A DNA stretch of 64,000 nt, taken from positions 248,001 through 312,000 of the forward strand of contig NZ_JAPCKJ010000001.1 of NCBI RefSeq assembly GCF_034439435.1, written 5' to 3'. Below the pieces are notes generated by a model. It had not been told where the DNA came from and made no database searches. It worked only from the letters and a program-made list of their open reading frames with translations. Source of the DNA: Sarcina sp034439435 (lineage in GTDB: Bacteria; Bacillota; Clostridia; Clostridiales; Clostridiaceae). Both the position numbers and the translations under genes were made by a program. Positions 1 to 9,733 of this stretch are shown one piece after another (the stretch's first letter is position 1; each line of letters opens with the position of its first letter).

Positions 1-1396
1 TTTTACTTAATTCATTTTCATAAGAAGGATCAATAACTATTCTTGAAGAATCAGTTATGGTAAAATTTCCATCTGTTCCAACCCACTCTCTTAAAGTAGG
101 AACAACTTCTGGCTTACTATTGCTTCCTAAAGATCCTGAATATTTACCTGGTACATTTATTTCTATACCAGCTGTCTCTCTTTTTTCATTCCCCTTTTTA
201 ATTTCAAAGTCTACAATTACAGTAGTATCCACTAAAGGTTCATTTATTGTCATATCATCATTTATGATTTGACTATAATCAGCTCCAATAAATGATATCT
301 CATAGCCTTGTGGCACCTCTGGCATTTGAAGTTCAGAATCTCCCTTATTTATAGTAGGAACCTCTATAGAACTTACAACTTCATCAATATTACTTGATGA
401 TGGTATTTCTCCATTATATATCTCTACTTCATATAATGATACAGAGCTCCATACCTCTGGATTATTTTTTTCACAAAATACCCTTACATATCTAGCATTT
501 TGTTTTTCAGAAAGTTCTATGGTTTCAACTCCACCTTTTCCAGCTTCATTTCTATGAATAGTTGTCCAATTTTCATTGTCATTAGAAGTTTGAACCTCGT
601 AAACCTTTGCATTAGCAGCTTCCCAGAATAATCTCACCTTATCAAAAGTGCTCTCTTTTTCTAAGTCAATAGTTATCCATTGCTTAGCTCCATTTGAGAA
701 TGCTCCACTTGACCATCTGGAAGTTTTTGAAGATGTATCCCCATCTACAACCTTGTCAGGAGTAAGAGCATTAGTCTCTGATGCAGATGCCGTAGCAGTC
801 TTATTTAAAGCAATATTAACTCCTGTTTCTGTTTCAGGTGGTGCTGTTTCACCTTCATTATCATAAACTTCGACTTCATATATTGATACATTTCCCCACT
901 CATGTGCTGTATCCTCACAACTAACTCTTAAATAATTAGCAGTTACATCCTCCTCAAGATTTATAGATTCTTGATTTCCTTTTCCATCACTAGTTGTATA
1001 AACTTCTCTCCAAGTTTCTGCATCATCTGAAACTTCTAACTTATAATTTCTAGAATATGCTCCATCCCAAAGAATATCAACTTGATCAAAGGTAGTTGAT
1101 TCTTCAAAATCTATATATACCCATTGTGGTACACTTCTTTCACTAGCCCATCTAGAATTACCAGGTTTAGCATTTGGATCACTTGATTTATCCTTAATTC
1201 CATCTGTTATGAGCTCTGCTCCCCACTTATCACTAACCTCTCTTGAGGAAGCTACAGCTCTCTTATTTAAGGCTAAATTCACTTTATCTGTTTTGTTTAC
1301 CTCTGTTGCAAAAACAGATAAACCATTAGCTGAAACTATACTAGCTACTATACCACAAGCTATTAGCCTTTTTATTTTCTCCCTATTCTTTAACAA
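1..1396 (-). CDS. Secreted GH20-type beta-hexosaminidase with two F5/8C (CBM32) domains, 5' part only
   Basis: This is the N-terminal part of a gene that runs off the left edge; about 465 codons are in the window. I start it at TTG 1396, which follows a GGGGGGTGG ribosome site. It opens with a signal peptide ending near SVFA. Two F5/8 type C (CBM32) galactose-type lectin domains follow, each with the ALNK...A..S start, the SRW motif and a V..YEVEVY end. A linker then leads to the segment PEVVPTLREWVG with SRIVID, which resembles the N-terminal domain of GH20 hexosaminidases and lacto-N-biosidases. The catalytic barrel lies outside the window, so GH20 is inferred. It probably removes sugars from host mucin or milk-type glycans outside the cell. 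Confidence 0.75.
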   Translation of the reverse strand, partial: MLKNREKIKRLIACGIVASIVSANGLSVFATEVNKTDKVNLALNKRAVASSREVSDKWGAELITDGIKDKSSDPNAKPGNSRWASERSVPQWVYIDFEESTTFDQVDILWDGAYSRNYKLEVSDDAETWREVYTTSDGKGNQESINLEEDVTANYLRVSCEDTAHEWGNVSIYEVEVYDNEGETAPPETETGVNIALNKTATASASETNALTPDKVVDGDTSSKTSRWSSGAFSNGAKQWITIDLEKESTFDKVRLFWEAANAKVYEVQTSNDNENWTTIHRNEAGKGGVETIELSEKQNARYVRVFCEKNNPEVWSSVSLYEVEIYNGEIPSSSNIDEVVSSIEVPTINKGDSELQMPEVPQGYEISFIGADYSQIINDDMTINEPLVDTTVIVDFEIKKGNEKRETAGIEINVPGKYSGSLGSNSKPEVVPTLREWVGTDGNFTITDSSRIVIDPSYENELSK

Positions 1397-1617
1397 AATT
1401 CCACCCCCCAAAATTTTAAAGTATTATTACATACTATATTTATTCAGCACATTAAATATATATGAATAATTTCCCTAAAATATGTTAATTAAATTTTTTT
1501 AATCCCTGCAATTCTTAATTTTATTTAAGTTAAAGCCTTCTTTATGATTTACAATTATAACCCTAAATGATAAAATCAATTAAGTACATATATAAATCTC
1601 TGGGGTGTGATATTATA

Positions 1618-2271
1618 ATGACTAAACGTACAAAAACACCAAACTATATAAAAATAGCTATTGATATAGCTAATAGAGTTTTAAATAATGATTTTGAAGA
1701 AGGAAGTAAAATTACAGGTCGTACAACATTAGTTAGCATATATAAGGTTTCTCCAGAAACTATAAGACGTTCAGTGGCTTTGCTTAAAGATATGAATGTA
1801 GTGTCTGTTAATGAAAAGAGTGGCATAATAATAAATAGTAAAGAAAGTGCTAAGGATTTTTTAAGTAAGTTTAAGACTCAATCTGACTTCACAACACTTA
1901 GTAATGACACTTATAAAATATTAAAGGCTAAGATGGAATTGGACAAGCAGCTTGAAGAAAATATAGAAAATATGATTGAATTTGCTACTCAACTTAGGAA
2001 TGTAGGAACCGTTATTCCTTTTGAAAGTATAGTTGAAAGTGAAAGTTTTGCAGTTGGTAAGAGTATTGGCGACTTAAATTTCTGGCAAAATACTAAAGCA
2101 ACAATAATAGGTGTAAAAAGAAATGGTGAATTATTTTTATCACCTGGTCCATACTTCAAAATAATGGCTAATGATATAATAATGTATGTTGGTGAAGATG
2201 AGGTTTTAGAAAATGTAAAGAATTATATATCTAAAATTAGTACTTTTTCAAATGAAAAAATAGTACAGTAG
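1618..2271 (+). CDS. GntR-type regulator with C-terminal RCK_C domain (BusR-like)
   Basis: The protein has 217 residues. An N-terminal GntR winged helix includes the turn YKVSPETIRRSVALLKD. A charged helical stretch around residues 85-125 looks like a coiled coil. The C-terminal RCK_C (TrkA-C) domain runs from about residue 145, with the segments GDLNFWQ, ATIIGVKR and MANDIIMYVG. This order matches BusR of lactic acid bacteria, which binds cyclic di-AMP through RCK_C and represses osmolyte uptake genes. The ATG at 1618 is preceded by GGGGTG at good spacing, whereas the upstream in-frame ATG at 1567 has no ribosome site. No osmolyte transporter is adjacent, so the target is unknown. The ligand is inferred from the family. 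Confidence 0.75.
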   Translation: MTKRTKTPNYIKIAIDIANRVLNNDFEEGSKITGRTTLVSIYKVSPETIRRSVALLKDMNVVSVNEKSGIIINSKESAKDFLSKFKTQSDFTTLSNDTYKILKAKMELDKQLEENIENMIEFATQLRNVGTVIPFESIVESESFAVGKSIGDLNFWQNTKATIIGVKRNGELFLSPGPYFKIMANDIIMYVGEDEVLENVKNYISKISTFSNEKIVQ

Positions 2272-2297
2272 TAACTTAAATGTTACACTGTACTATT
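2259..2297. terminator. Bidirectional terminator between convergent genes
   Basis: AATAGTACAG (2259-2268) pairs perfectly with CTGTACTATT (2288-2297), and a GTAAC/GTTAC pair extends the stem inward. T-rich sequence follows on the plus strand. It separates the convergent BusR-like gene from the minus-strand gene at 2302. Confidence 0.75.
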
Positions 2298-2301
2298 TAT
2301 T

Positions 2302-3054
2302 TTATAAATAATTACATTCTTTTTCTTTTAATGATCTTTTATCAAAAGGATTATTAATTAATGCTTTTAGGAATAATTGGGGATAATTTGCTTTTAACTG
2401 TTTCATATACTGAACCCATTCAAAAGCTAAATATCTATAAGCAACATTTATATCTAATTCTAAATGTTGAACTTCATAAGCTTCTAAATTATGGGAACAT
2501 CTACTGCTTAATTCTTCTCTTAAATGAAGTATTGACATGAGCATTTCCGAAAACTCCTCGTGTTCTATTAACATCGGGTTAGTTATTAAATTAATAACTA
2601 AATCCTTTTGAGTATTTAACTTCTTTTCCAAAGCTATTAAATCTATTTTTTCAATATCTACTTTATACTCATATTCATTAACTACTTTTTCTAAATTTTT
2701 AAAGTCATTCTTATCCCATTCCTTAGTAACTATGGCTTCCTTTGCAATAAGCTCTGTATTATTATCTGTATGAACAAATGTATCTAAAATATCGGTTCCT
2801 AATTCGCTGAAGAAAACACCTATAAGCATGCTTAGTTTGTCCTTTAAATGCTCTTTTTCTCTCTTTTCAAGTAATTTATCAATTACCAAAGTAGTAAAGA
2901 ACACTTCCATAGGTATGAAAGCTATATCAGCAAAAAGAAATATTAATGTATGATGTAAATCTTGAAAGACAAGATAATGTACATAATGTAAAAATAGGGA
3001 TAATCCTATTAAGCCAATTCCAATTATTAAAAACTCTTTCTTTTGTTTGCTCAT
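2302..3054 (-). CDS. Membrane protein of unknown function with cytosolic helical domain
   Basis: The 250-residue protein begins with two closely spaced hydrophobic helices (about residues 8-28 and 37-58, the second ending in EVFFTTLVIDKLLE). A charged, mostly helical soluble part of about 185 residues follows. I recognise no named domain or catalytic motif. The N-terminal hairpin plus KREKEHLKDKL looks like a membrane anchor for a cytosolic helical domain. The gene stands alone, convergent with the upstream regulator, and an AGGAGG-like site lies before the ATG. A sensor or scaffold role is possible but is not shown by the sequence. Confidence 0.6.
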   Translation of the reverse strand: MSKQKKEFLIIGIGLIGLSLFLHYVHYLVFQDLHHTLIFLFADIAFIPMEVFFTTLVIDKLLEKREKEHLKDKLSMLIGVFFSELGTDILDTFVHTDNNTELIAKEAIVTKEWDKNDFKNLEKVVNEYEYKVDIEKIDLIALEKKLNTQKDLVINLITNPMLIEHEEFSEMLMSILHLREELSSRCSHNLEAYEVQHLELDINVAYRYLAFEWVQYMKQLKANYPQLFLKALINNPFDKRSLKEKECNYL

Positions 3055-3132
3055 TCTAGTCCTCCTTATTAGTCTTAAGTAAATTCTTAATTAATAATAC
3101 TTGGAATTTTATACTATCATATTATGGTAGTA

Positions 3133-4296
3133 TTATGAAAGACTTTTAACACTTTTTTTTAAATTTAAATTACAAAGATAGCTTGCTATAAAGGCTGTTA
3201 TTGGTACAGTAAGTATAATTCCTATACTTCCTGAAAGCCCTTGTATAATCTCTATACACAATACATCTAAGTTTAACATTTGATTTTTACTCATATTGGA
3301 AGCATAAAGCATTATTATTGTGTTTAGAGAACCTCCAGCAAAAGCTAAAATTAATGTATTAGCCATAGTTCCTATTATGTCTTTTCCTATATTCATTCCA
3401 CTTTTAAACAAACCTTTTTTAGTTAGACCACTATTCACCTGATTTATCTCAAAAATTGAGGATGAAATTGACATTGCCACATCCATAACAGCGCCTAAGG
3501 AAGCTATTAAAATAGCTGCAAACATTATTCCATGAATATTTAAAGATGTATTTTCTGCTATATACATCATACTCTCGGCTTCTGCCATACTAATACCTGA
3601 TAATTTAGCAATATTTCCAAAACTTATTGCTATTCCCCCTGATATAATAATTCCAATTAAAGTTCCTAAAATAGCTGTAAAGGTCTTTTTATTCACTCCC
3701 GAAACTAAAGTCAATGTAACAACAATACTTATAAAAGATGAAAAAATTGCAGCTGCTATAGGATTTACTCCCCTTAGCATTAAAGGAATCATTAAGAATA
3801 TTATACAAACACAGGTAAAAAATAAAGAAACTAAGGATTTTACTCCCTTAAATCCTCCTACTCCTATTATTACTATTACAAATAATAAGCCTAATAAAAA
3901 TATTATGTTACTTCTTTTATAGCTATAGACAGCTATATCTTTTATTTCCTCTCCTTCATAGAAAAAACCTAATATCACCTTAGTATCTTCTTTAACCGGC
4001 ATATTATAAACTCTACTAATATTATTTACAATTTCATATTCCTTTCCTTTTTCAGGTCCTTCTAAAATTTCTATTACTATATTTTGATATCCTAGCTCTA
4101 TACCTTCTATGTATTTATCTCCTTCTAACATTTCCTTAGTTATTCTCTTTACTTTTCCCTCATAATATTGAACATTCTTATTCAACCTATCATTAATAAA
4201 GCCACTATCAAATATGAACTTTGAAATTCCTACAATAAAAAAAGATAATAAAACTATACTCACTAAAAAAATAATGCTTTTTTTACTATTTTTCAT
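3133..4296 (-). CDS. YibE/F family multi-pass membrane protein
   Basis: The protein has 387 residues. An N-terminal hydrophobic helix is followed by a small extracytoplasmic beta-rich domain (about residues 38-125, with VQYYEGKVKRITKE and VILGFFYEG). About seven or eight membrane helices then form the conserved YibE/F region, including the motif GAVMDVAMSISSSIFE and the later AFAGGSLNTIIMLYA. This matches the YibE/F-like family found widely in Gram-positive bacteria. The family has no settled biochemical role, and transport is only inferred. The start is ATG 4296 with GGGAGAAG upstream. No operon partner is evident. Confidence 0.8.
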   Translation of the reverse strand: MKNSKKSIIFLVSIVLLSFFIVGISKFIFDSGFINDRLNKNVQYYEGKVKRITKEMLEGDKYIEGIELGYQNIVIEILEGPEKGKEYEIVNNISRVYNMPVKEDTKVILGFFYEGEEIKDIAVYSYKRSNIIFLLGLLFVIVIIGVGGFKGVKSLVSLFFTCVCIIFLMIPLMLRGVNPIAAAIFSSFISIVVTLTLVSGVNKKTFTAILGTLIGIIISGGIAISFGNIAKLSGISMAEAESMMYIAENTSLNIHGIMFAAILIASLGAVMDVAMSISSSIFEINQVNSGLTKKGLFKSGMNIGKDIIGTMANTLILAFAGGSLNTIIMLYASNMSKNQMLNLDVLCIEIIQGLSGSIGIILTVPITAFIASYLCNLNLKKSVKSLS

Positions 4297-4333
4297 AATA
4301 CTTCTCCCACTACCCCAATTAATTATTATTGAA

Positions 4334-4354
4334 GCTGGCCTAAAAAAGGCCAGC
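4334..4354 (-). terminator. Hairpin after the LPXTG surface-protein gene
   Basis: GCTGGCC (4334-4340) pairs with GGCCAGC (4348-4354) around a 7-base A-rich loop. It lies 19 bases past the stop of the gene at 4373. The T tail is short, so termination strength is uncertain. Confidence 0.6.
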
Positions 4355-4372
4355 CCTAAAATTTACAAACTA

Positions 4373-7300
4373 TTATCTTACTCTTTTCTTTTTAGAAATA
4401 ATGAAGAAACCTACAGCTAAATATAAAACTCCAAATATCACAAGGATATTAGAATTCATTCTATTTCCTGTGTTAGGTAATTCATCTGGCTTTTCTGTGT
4501 CTGGATCATCTGTATCTGGTTTATCTTCTCCACCTGATCCATTATCTGAGTCATCTCCATCATCTCCTGGATTTTCACCATTTCCTGGATTTTCATCACT
4601 GTCCTCTTCTAAAACTAATAATAGGAAATTTTTATTGTTAGTCTCTATTTCATCCCCTTCTGAATCAAAAAGCTTTATGCTTATATCATATTTTCCTTGA
4701 TTTTCAAAAGAATAATCAAAAGTTACTTCCTTAATTTCATTAATTCCTAAAGAAGTAAAATTCTCTTCTCTTAATAAAATTTCCTCTTTTCCATTATTAG
4801 CAAAGATTTTAGCAGTTATATTTTCTAAAGCTTTATTAGTAGTATTTTCTATCTTAGCTACTAAACTTACCTTTTCATTTTCCTTTATTTCATTTTTATC
4901 TCCTAAAACCTCAGTATTTATAGTTCCAATGTTTTCTTCTTCTTGAAGAACTATTTCGCCAGTATTTCTTACCCTTAATCTATTTCCTTCTGGATCTTCT
5001 GAGCTAAGTCCTATTGCTGAAACAGTATCTCCAACCTTTATTCTTGGATCCCACTTACCTTTCATATCTTCATTTATTCCATCCCATATATATCCTTCAA
5101 CATATACTCTTGAAACTCCTGAACCATCATCTAAGTAAAGGTTACTCTCATTCATATCAACAACTTTTCCAGTTACTTTAGTTAGCCATCCTTCATTTTC
5201 ATGACGCATACTATCTCCAGTACTCATTTCTTTAGGCATAACTTCATTTATATTTTCATCAATTATCTCTAAATCTGCATCTTCATCACTTATTTGTATC
5301 TCAAATTCACCTTGGTATGCTTCTACTCTTCCTTTAACCCTTACTTTTTGTCCAACTTTTACAGGAGTATTGGAAACGCCAAAAACATTTATTCCACCAG
5401 TTTCATCTTGAATATAAATAACCTCAAAGAAAGCATTTTTAGGTTCTATAGCTTCTGATTGAGCAGTTACAGTTCCCTCTAAAACATATTCTTCACCTAA
5501 TCTATCTGGAACTCCATCTCCATCCTTATCTTCTCTAAATTCCTTAATAGTAAGCTTTTCTGCTTCTTTTTCAGGTAACATCCAATTTATAATATTTTCT
5601 GTTATTGACTTATTACTTTTACTTTCAGCATTAGTTCCATCTATTTCAAAGTTTGAGAAGAAAGTACTTCCACCTACAGCAACTTTTCCTCCATTAGATA
5701 ATTCTTCTACTGCTAAGACATTAACTTCCCCTTTTTCTACTGGAACATTATCACCCTGTTTATCTGAATCATCTGCTCCTGTAGTTTCATTACCATTTAC
5801 TAAGAAATCAACATTTTCTCCCTTAGCTCCATCTTTTAATATTACCGATGCTCCACTATAGAAACTGAATTTATCCTCTTCACCTAAGCCTTCAACAAGA
5901 TTGAAATTAGGAGAAGAATACTTATTTAACATAAGTCTAAATTGTTGTCCCTCATTGACCTCATAATCTGCAACTTGGTCATCATTTACTCTTAGCTCTG
6001 AATTTATCTTTTCTAAAATAGGATTTAATTGAGCTGAGTTACTATAATCTCCAATTCCATCTTTATAGTCTGCTCTTGAAGTAATTATTATATTTCCACC
6101 ATTAGCCATGTATTTTCCTATAGCATCAATTTCTGAAGGTGTAAAATTGCTCTTATATACATCATAATCAGGTTCATCAGTTCCTTGGGGGTCTGTTATA
6201 ACTAATAAATCAACATTTTTTAATGATTCCTCTGTTATTTCTTCTTTGTTTATTATAGGAATACAATCATTATCTGTTAATAACTTCTCAAAGGCATCTA
6301 TTTTGCCAGCATAGTTTCCTGTTACATATTGGTTAGCATGAGCTCCATCTATCATTACCTTGTAGACATCACCTTCATTTACAACTTCTAACTTAGAACT
6401 CTTAGTAAAGACCTTATCTGTTCCATTTATTGAAATTGTAGCTCTTGCATAAATAGTAAATTCTCCTGCTCTTTCTGGTTTCCATGTTAAAGTGCTTTCT
6501 TTTACACTATTGCTATCTAAAATCTCTATATTTTCTTCTCCAATTTTATTTTCCTCTGAAATTTCTCCATTGAAGAATTCAACTTTTATATTATTTAATG
6601 ACTCTAAACTATTATTGTAAACTTCTACTGAGAACTTAGCTTCATCCCCTACTAGAAGCATTTCTTTATCAACTTTTAATTCATTTAATCCTACATTTAC
6701 ATTTTCCCCAATCCATACAGGCGCTGTTACTGCAATGTCTTTGTCTTCTTGTATAACTTTCACATAATAATAGCTATACTCTGGTTTAAGCTCAAAATTC
6801 CAAGAAACCTCATTGCTATTAAATTCCTTTGAAATAACTTCAACCCCACCATTAGCTATAATTGAAACTTTTTTTATAGTATCATTTTTATCTTGATCAT
6901 TTATTGAAATATTAAACTCTAAGTTCTCTACTTCTCCTAAATTACTTCCCATGATTTGATTGTTAACAGCATAATCAATAGTCATGTTTTTATCTTCTGA
7001 AGAGTAAACTTGCTTTTTACTCATAGCTTCATATAAAGCATCTCTTGATTTCTCTTCTGCTAATACTATTGTTCTAGCATCATTAGCTGTAAGCCACTTT
7101 CCCTTATGGTTATCTTGGTTATTAGTAGGTGCAACATGCCATCCCTTATCTAAAGCCCTTGTGTAGTATTCATAGCTTGGGAAATATCCACTACCTCTTA
7201 CAGGTCCTTCTCCATTTCCAACTTCTATTAAATTAACAACTTTATCTGTACTTTCACTATAAAAACCAAAGTCTGCAAAGTCACCAAAAGTTTTTCCAGG

Positions 7301-9496
7301 GTGATTTAATTGAGAAACTGACTCTGGTACTTGTGAAATTGTATCATAATAAGTTTTTAGATCCATCTTGCTATTTTTTCTTGTTTCAAAACCTGGAGTA
7401 TTGAAGGTGTTTATATGTCCCCATCCTCCAGTAGATCCTGACCAAGTCATTTCATAACCATACATAGCAACAAAATCGCCATCTTTATTGTATTTATTAG
7501 ATATATTTTGAGCATTAGACCAAGCCTTACTCATAGATCCATCATTTATACTAGCTGCAGTATCATTATCAAACCAGTTTGAGTGGTCCGTTACAGCAAA
7601 ATAATCGGCATTTCCTTCATCTCTCGCCCACTTGTAAGCATCATCTAAGCTTCCAGTTCCATCTGAAATATTAGTGTGTGAATGTAGTTGACCATAATAA
7701 TGATTTATCTTTCCAACTCTAAACTTCCATTCCTTACTAGCATTATTTCCTAAAGAATCCCTTAAACTAACTTCTACTCTATGTTCACCATCTTCTAAAT
7801 CTTCCTTCACTTCATATGAGAAGCCTTCTTCTGTTATCTCTGCCTTTGCTGTTATGTCTTTATTGTTTAATTTAATAGTTATACTTTCTAAGTTTATTCC
7901 TGAATTATCAATAAACTCTCCACTTATAATAGGTCTTCTATTTTCTCCAACACTTGAATTTTCTTTTGGCAGAACATTTTTAACCTCTGGTCCACTTAAA
8001 TCTTCGTCTACTATTTCAACGTAATATGATCCATTTTCAGGTACTCTTGAAACATTCTTACCATCACTAGCTTCAATATAATATTCTATTCCAGAAGCTC
8101 TTAGCTCTTCCTTAAGTATTGTAGACTTAAATATTCCATCTACTTCTGTGGCTATTAATTTTTTAAATTCATTTTCTTCTGTTCCTTTAAAACTAATAGA
8201 TACCTCTGTTACTTTATTATTATCACTTACTCTAGCTTCAATATTTAAATCCTCATTTATATTAGCTTTTTCAATCTTTTCATGTGCTATTATAGGACTT
8301 TCATTATCCTCAACTATTTTTATGAACTCTGCTGAAGCACCATAAAGCTGAACAGTCTCCTTAAATCTACCAACTACTCCCTTTACATCTACTAAGTCTC
8401 CAGTTTTAACATCTAAACCAGAAGGGATAAAGTAAATATCTAAAACATCCTCTCCTTGAGTTAATGTTTTAGCTTCTAAGTCCACCACTGCATTTTTTAT
8501 TTCAATATAATGAGAATCAAAATTCTCCTCTTTTAATTCCTTTATAGTAACTACCTTAGGATTTGGCATTCCTATATTTTCTAAAACCTTTATTTTAGTA
8601 GCTTGTACTTGAAGTAATGCATTAAAATCATCTAAAGTACCACTTATTTCAATCTTATCACCATTAACAATAGATGATAAATCAACTCCTGATTCAAAGT
8701 TTGAAACTGCAATCGCTCCTGTTTCATCCTGTATATGAAGAGTTTTATTTCTATCGTTAAAAGTCACTATTCCTCTTATAGTAACTTCTTCTCCCAAGGT
8801 CTTTTCCCTTGCTTCTTTTACCTTAATAACTTTTTCTGAAGGATTTTCTCCCTCACTCCATGAAACATCATGTTTTCCTAAATCATCATATAAATTTTCT
8901 AAATTTACATCCCACTGTATGTTTATATCAAAAGGTGTATTATCTATGTTCTTTTCGCCATTTTTTATTTCAGCTTTTCTTCTAGCACTTATAGTTTTAC
9001 TGCTATAAAAATTATTCCCCTTTTCAGTCTTTGCTCCAAAGGAATCTATTATTTCATATCCATTTCCAGTGTTTTTTCTAAGTAGTAAGACATCATCTCC
9101 ATTAAACCCTACTGGTTGGCTTCCTACTCCTAATTTATTTTCTAGGCCTTCTATAACTGTATTAAAATTTTCATCTTTTCCTTGATTGTTATAAAGTACA
9201 AAGGTTTCTCCATTTTCTATAACCTTATCCTCTAAACTTTGAGAAACTGGACTTCCATCATATTTTCCATTTGAATATATAGCTAAATCATAATTAGAAA
9301 GATTTACCCCTTCTCCTGTACCGTTATAAATTTCAATAGCCTTTGAATTAGATGGCCCATGTAAATATTCTGATATTATCAAGTCATCTGCTTGTGCTTT
9401 AATTTCCTTAGCTAAAGCTGGATAAGCAGTAAATAGACTCCCTATCATACTTAAAGATAATGCTTTGGTTATTAAAAGCTTATAATTCTTTTTCAT
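4373..9496 (-). CDS. Giant LPXTG cell-wall-anchored protein with lamin-tail, OB-fold and PHP-like phosphoesterase domains
   Basis: The protein has 1707 residues. A signal peptide ends near residue 29 (YPALA). A lamin-tail domain follows at about 37-170 (ISEYLHG, AIEIYNG). Two OB-fold-like domains lie near 225-400 (HIQDETGAIAV), then two Ig-like domains. A PHP/CehA-like metallohydrolase begins near residue 597 with GQLHSHTNISDG and continues with AVTDHSN and SQLNHPGKT. A DUF4350-like domain lies near 1045-1305, two more OB-like domains near 1312-1522 and a CARDB-like domain near 1525-1628. An acidic Gly/Asp/Pro linker precedes LPNTG at about 1672, a hydrophobic helix and KKKRVR. It is probably attached to peptidoglycan by a sortase. 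Nuclease or phosphoesterase activity is inferred from the lamin-tail, OB and PHP combination. GGGGGA precedes the ATG. Confidence 0.85.
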   Translation of the reverse strand: MKKNYKLLITKALSLSMIGSLFTAYPALAKEIKAQADDLIISEYLHGPSNSKAIEIYNGTGEGVNLSNYDLAIYSNGKYDGSPVSQSLEDKVIENGETFVLYNNQGKDENFNTVIEGLENKLGVGSQPVGFNGDDVLLLRKNTGNGYEIIDSFGAKTEKGNNFYSSKTISARRKAEIKNGEKNIDNTPFDINIQWDVNLENLYDDLGKHDVSWSEGENPSEKVIKVKEAREKTLGEEVTIRGIVTFNDRNKTLHIQDETGAIAVSNFESGVDLSSIVNGDKIEISGTLDDFNALLQVQATKIKVLENIGMPNPKVVTIKELKEENFDSHYIEIKNAVVDLEAKTLTQGEDVLDIYFIPSGLDVKTGDLVDVKGVVGRFKETVQLYGASAEFIKIVEDNESPIIAHEKIEKANINEDLNIEARVSDNNKVTEVSISFKGTEENEFKKLIATEVDGIFKSTILKEELRASGIEYYIEASDGKNVSRVPENGSYYVEIVDEDLSGPEVKNVLPKENSSVGENRRPIISGEFIDNSGINLESITIKLNNKDITAKAEITEEGFSYEVKEDLEDGEHRVEVSLRDSLGNNASKEWKFRVGKINHYYGQLHSHTNISDGTGSLDDAYKWARDEGNADYFAVTDHSNWFDNDTAASINDGSMSKAWSNAQNISNKYNKDGDFVAMYGYEMTWSGSTGGWGHINTFNTPGFETRKNSKMDLKTYYDTISQVPESVSQLNHPGKTFGDFADFGFYSESTDKVVNLIEVGNGEGPVRGSGYFPSYEYYTRALDKGWHVAPTNNQDNHKGKWLTANDARTIVLAEEKSRDALYEAMSKKQVYSSEDKNMTIDYAVNNQIMGSNLGEVENLEFNISINDQDKNDTIKKVSIIANGGVEVISKEFNSNEVSWNFELKPEYSYYYVKVIQEDKDIAVTAPVWIGENVNVGLNELKVDKEMLLVGDEAKFSVEVYNNSLESLNNIKVEFFNGEISEENKIGEENIEILDSNSVKESTLTWKPERAGEFTIYARATISINGTDKVFTKSSKLEVVNEGDVYKVMIDGAHANQYVTGNYAGKIDAFEKLLTDNDCIPIINKEEITEESLKNVDLLVITDPQGTDEPDYDVYKSNFTPSEIDAIGKYMANGGNIIITSRADYKDGIGDYSNSAQLNPILEKINSELRVNDDQVADYEVNEGQQFRLMLNKYSSPNFNLVEGLGEEDKFSFYSGASVILKDGAKGENVDFLVNGNETTGADDSDKQGDNVPVEKGEVNVLAVEELSNGGKVAVGGSTFFSNFEIDGTNAESKSNKSITENIINWMLPEKEAEKLTIKEFREDKDGDGVPDRLGEEYVLEGTVTAQSEAIEPKNAFFEVIYIQDETGGINVFGVSNTPVKVGQKVRVKGRVEAYQGEFEIQISDEDADLEIIDENINEVMPKEMSTGDSMRHENEGWLTKVTGKVVDMNESNLYLDDGSGVSRVYVEGYIWDGINEDMKGKWDPRIKVGDTVSAIGLSSEDPEGNRLRVRNTGEIVLQEEENIGTINTEVLGDKNEIKENEKVSLVAKIENTTNKALENITAKIFANNGKEEILLREENFTSLGINEIKEVTFDYSFENQGKYDISIKLFDSEGDEIETNNKNFLLLVLEEDSDENPGNGENPGDDGDDSDNGSGGEDKPDTDDPDTEKPDELPNTGNRMNSNILVIFGVLYLAVGFFIISKKKRVR

Positions 9497-9680
9497 ATAA
9501 ATCCCCCTTAAAATAAACTAAAGATGCTACTCCTCTCCCCTCCTTCTTTCAACATATATAGAGTAATAAATGCATATTTTTATCTATTACCCCATTTTTT
9601 TCATAGCATTCAATATATGTTTATTCATAAGAAAAACCCAATATTCTTAATTAACATAACCTTAATGTAAATTTAACAAT

Positions 9681-9723
9681 AAAAAAAACCAATTCATAGT
9701 CTATTTAAAACTATAAATTGGTT
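9681..9723 (-). terminator. Intrinsic terminator of the GNAT gene
   Basis: AACCAATTCATAGT (9687-9700) pairs with ACTATAAATTGGTT (ending 9723). On the minus strand the stem is followed by eight T residues. It lies just past the stop of the acetyltransferase gene at 9734. Confidence 0.85.
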
Positions 9724-9733
9724 CATATCATAA

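Noticed and set aside
1209..1469. Plus-strand 86-codon ORF
   Set aside because: It is antisense to the signal-peptide end of the secreted hexosaminidase gene, which has clear domains on the minus strand.
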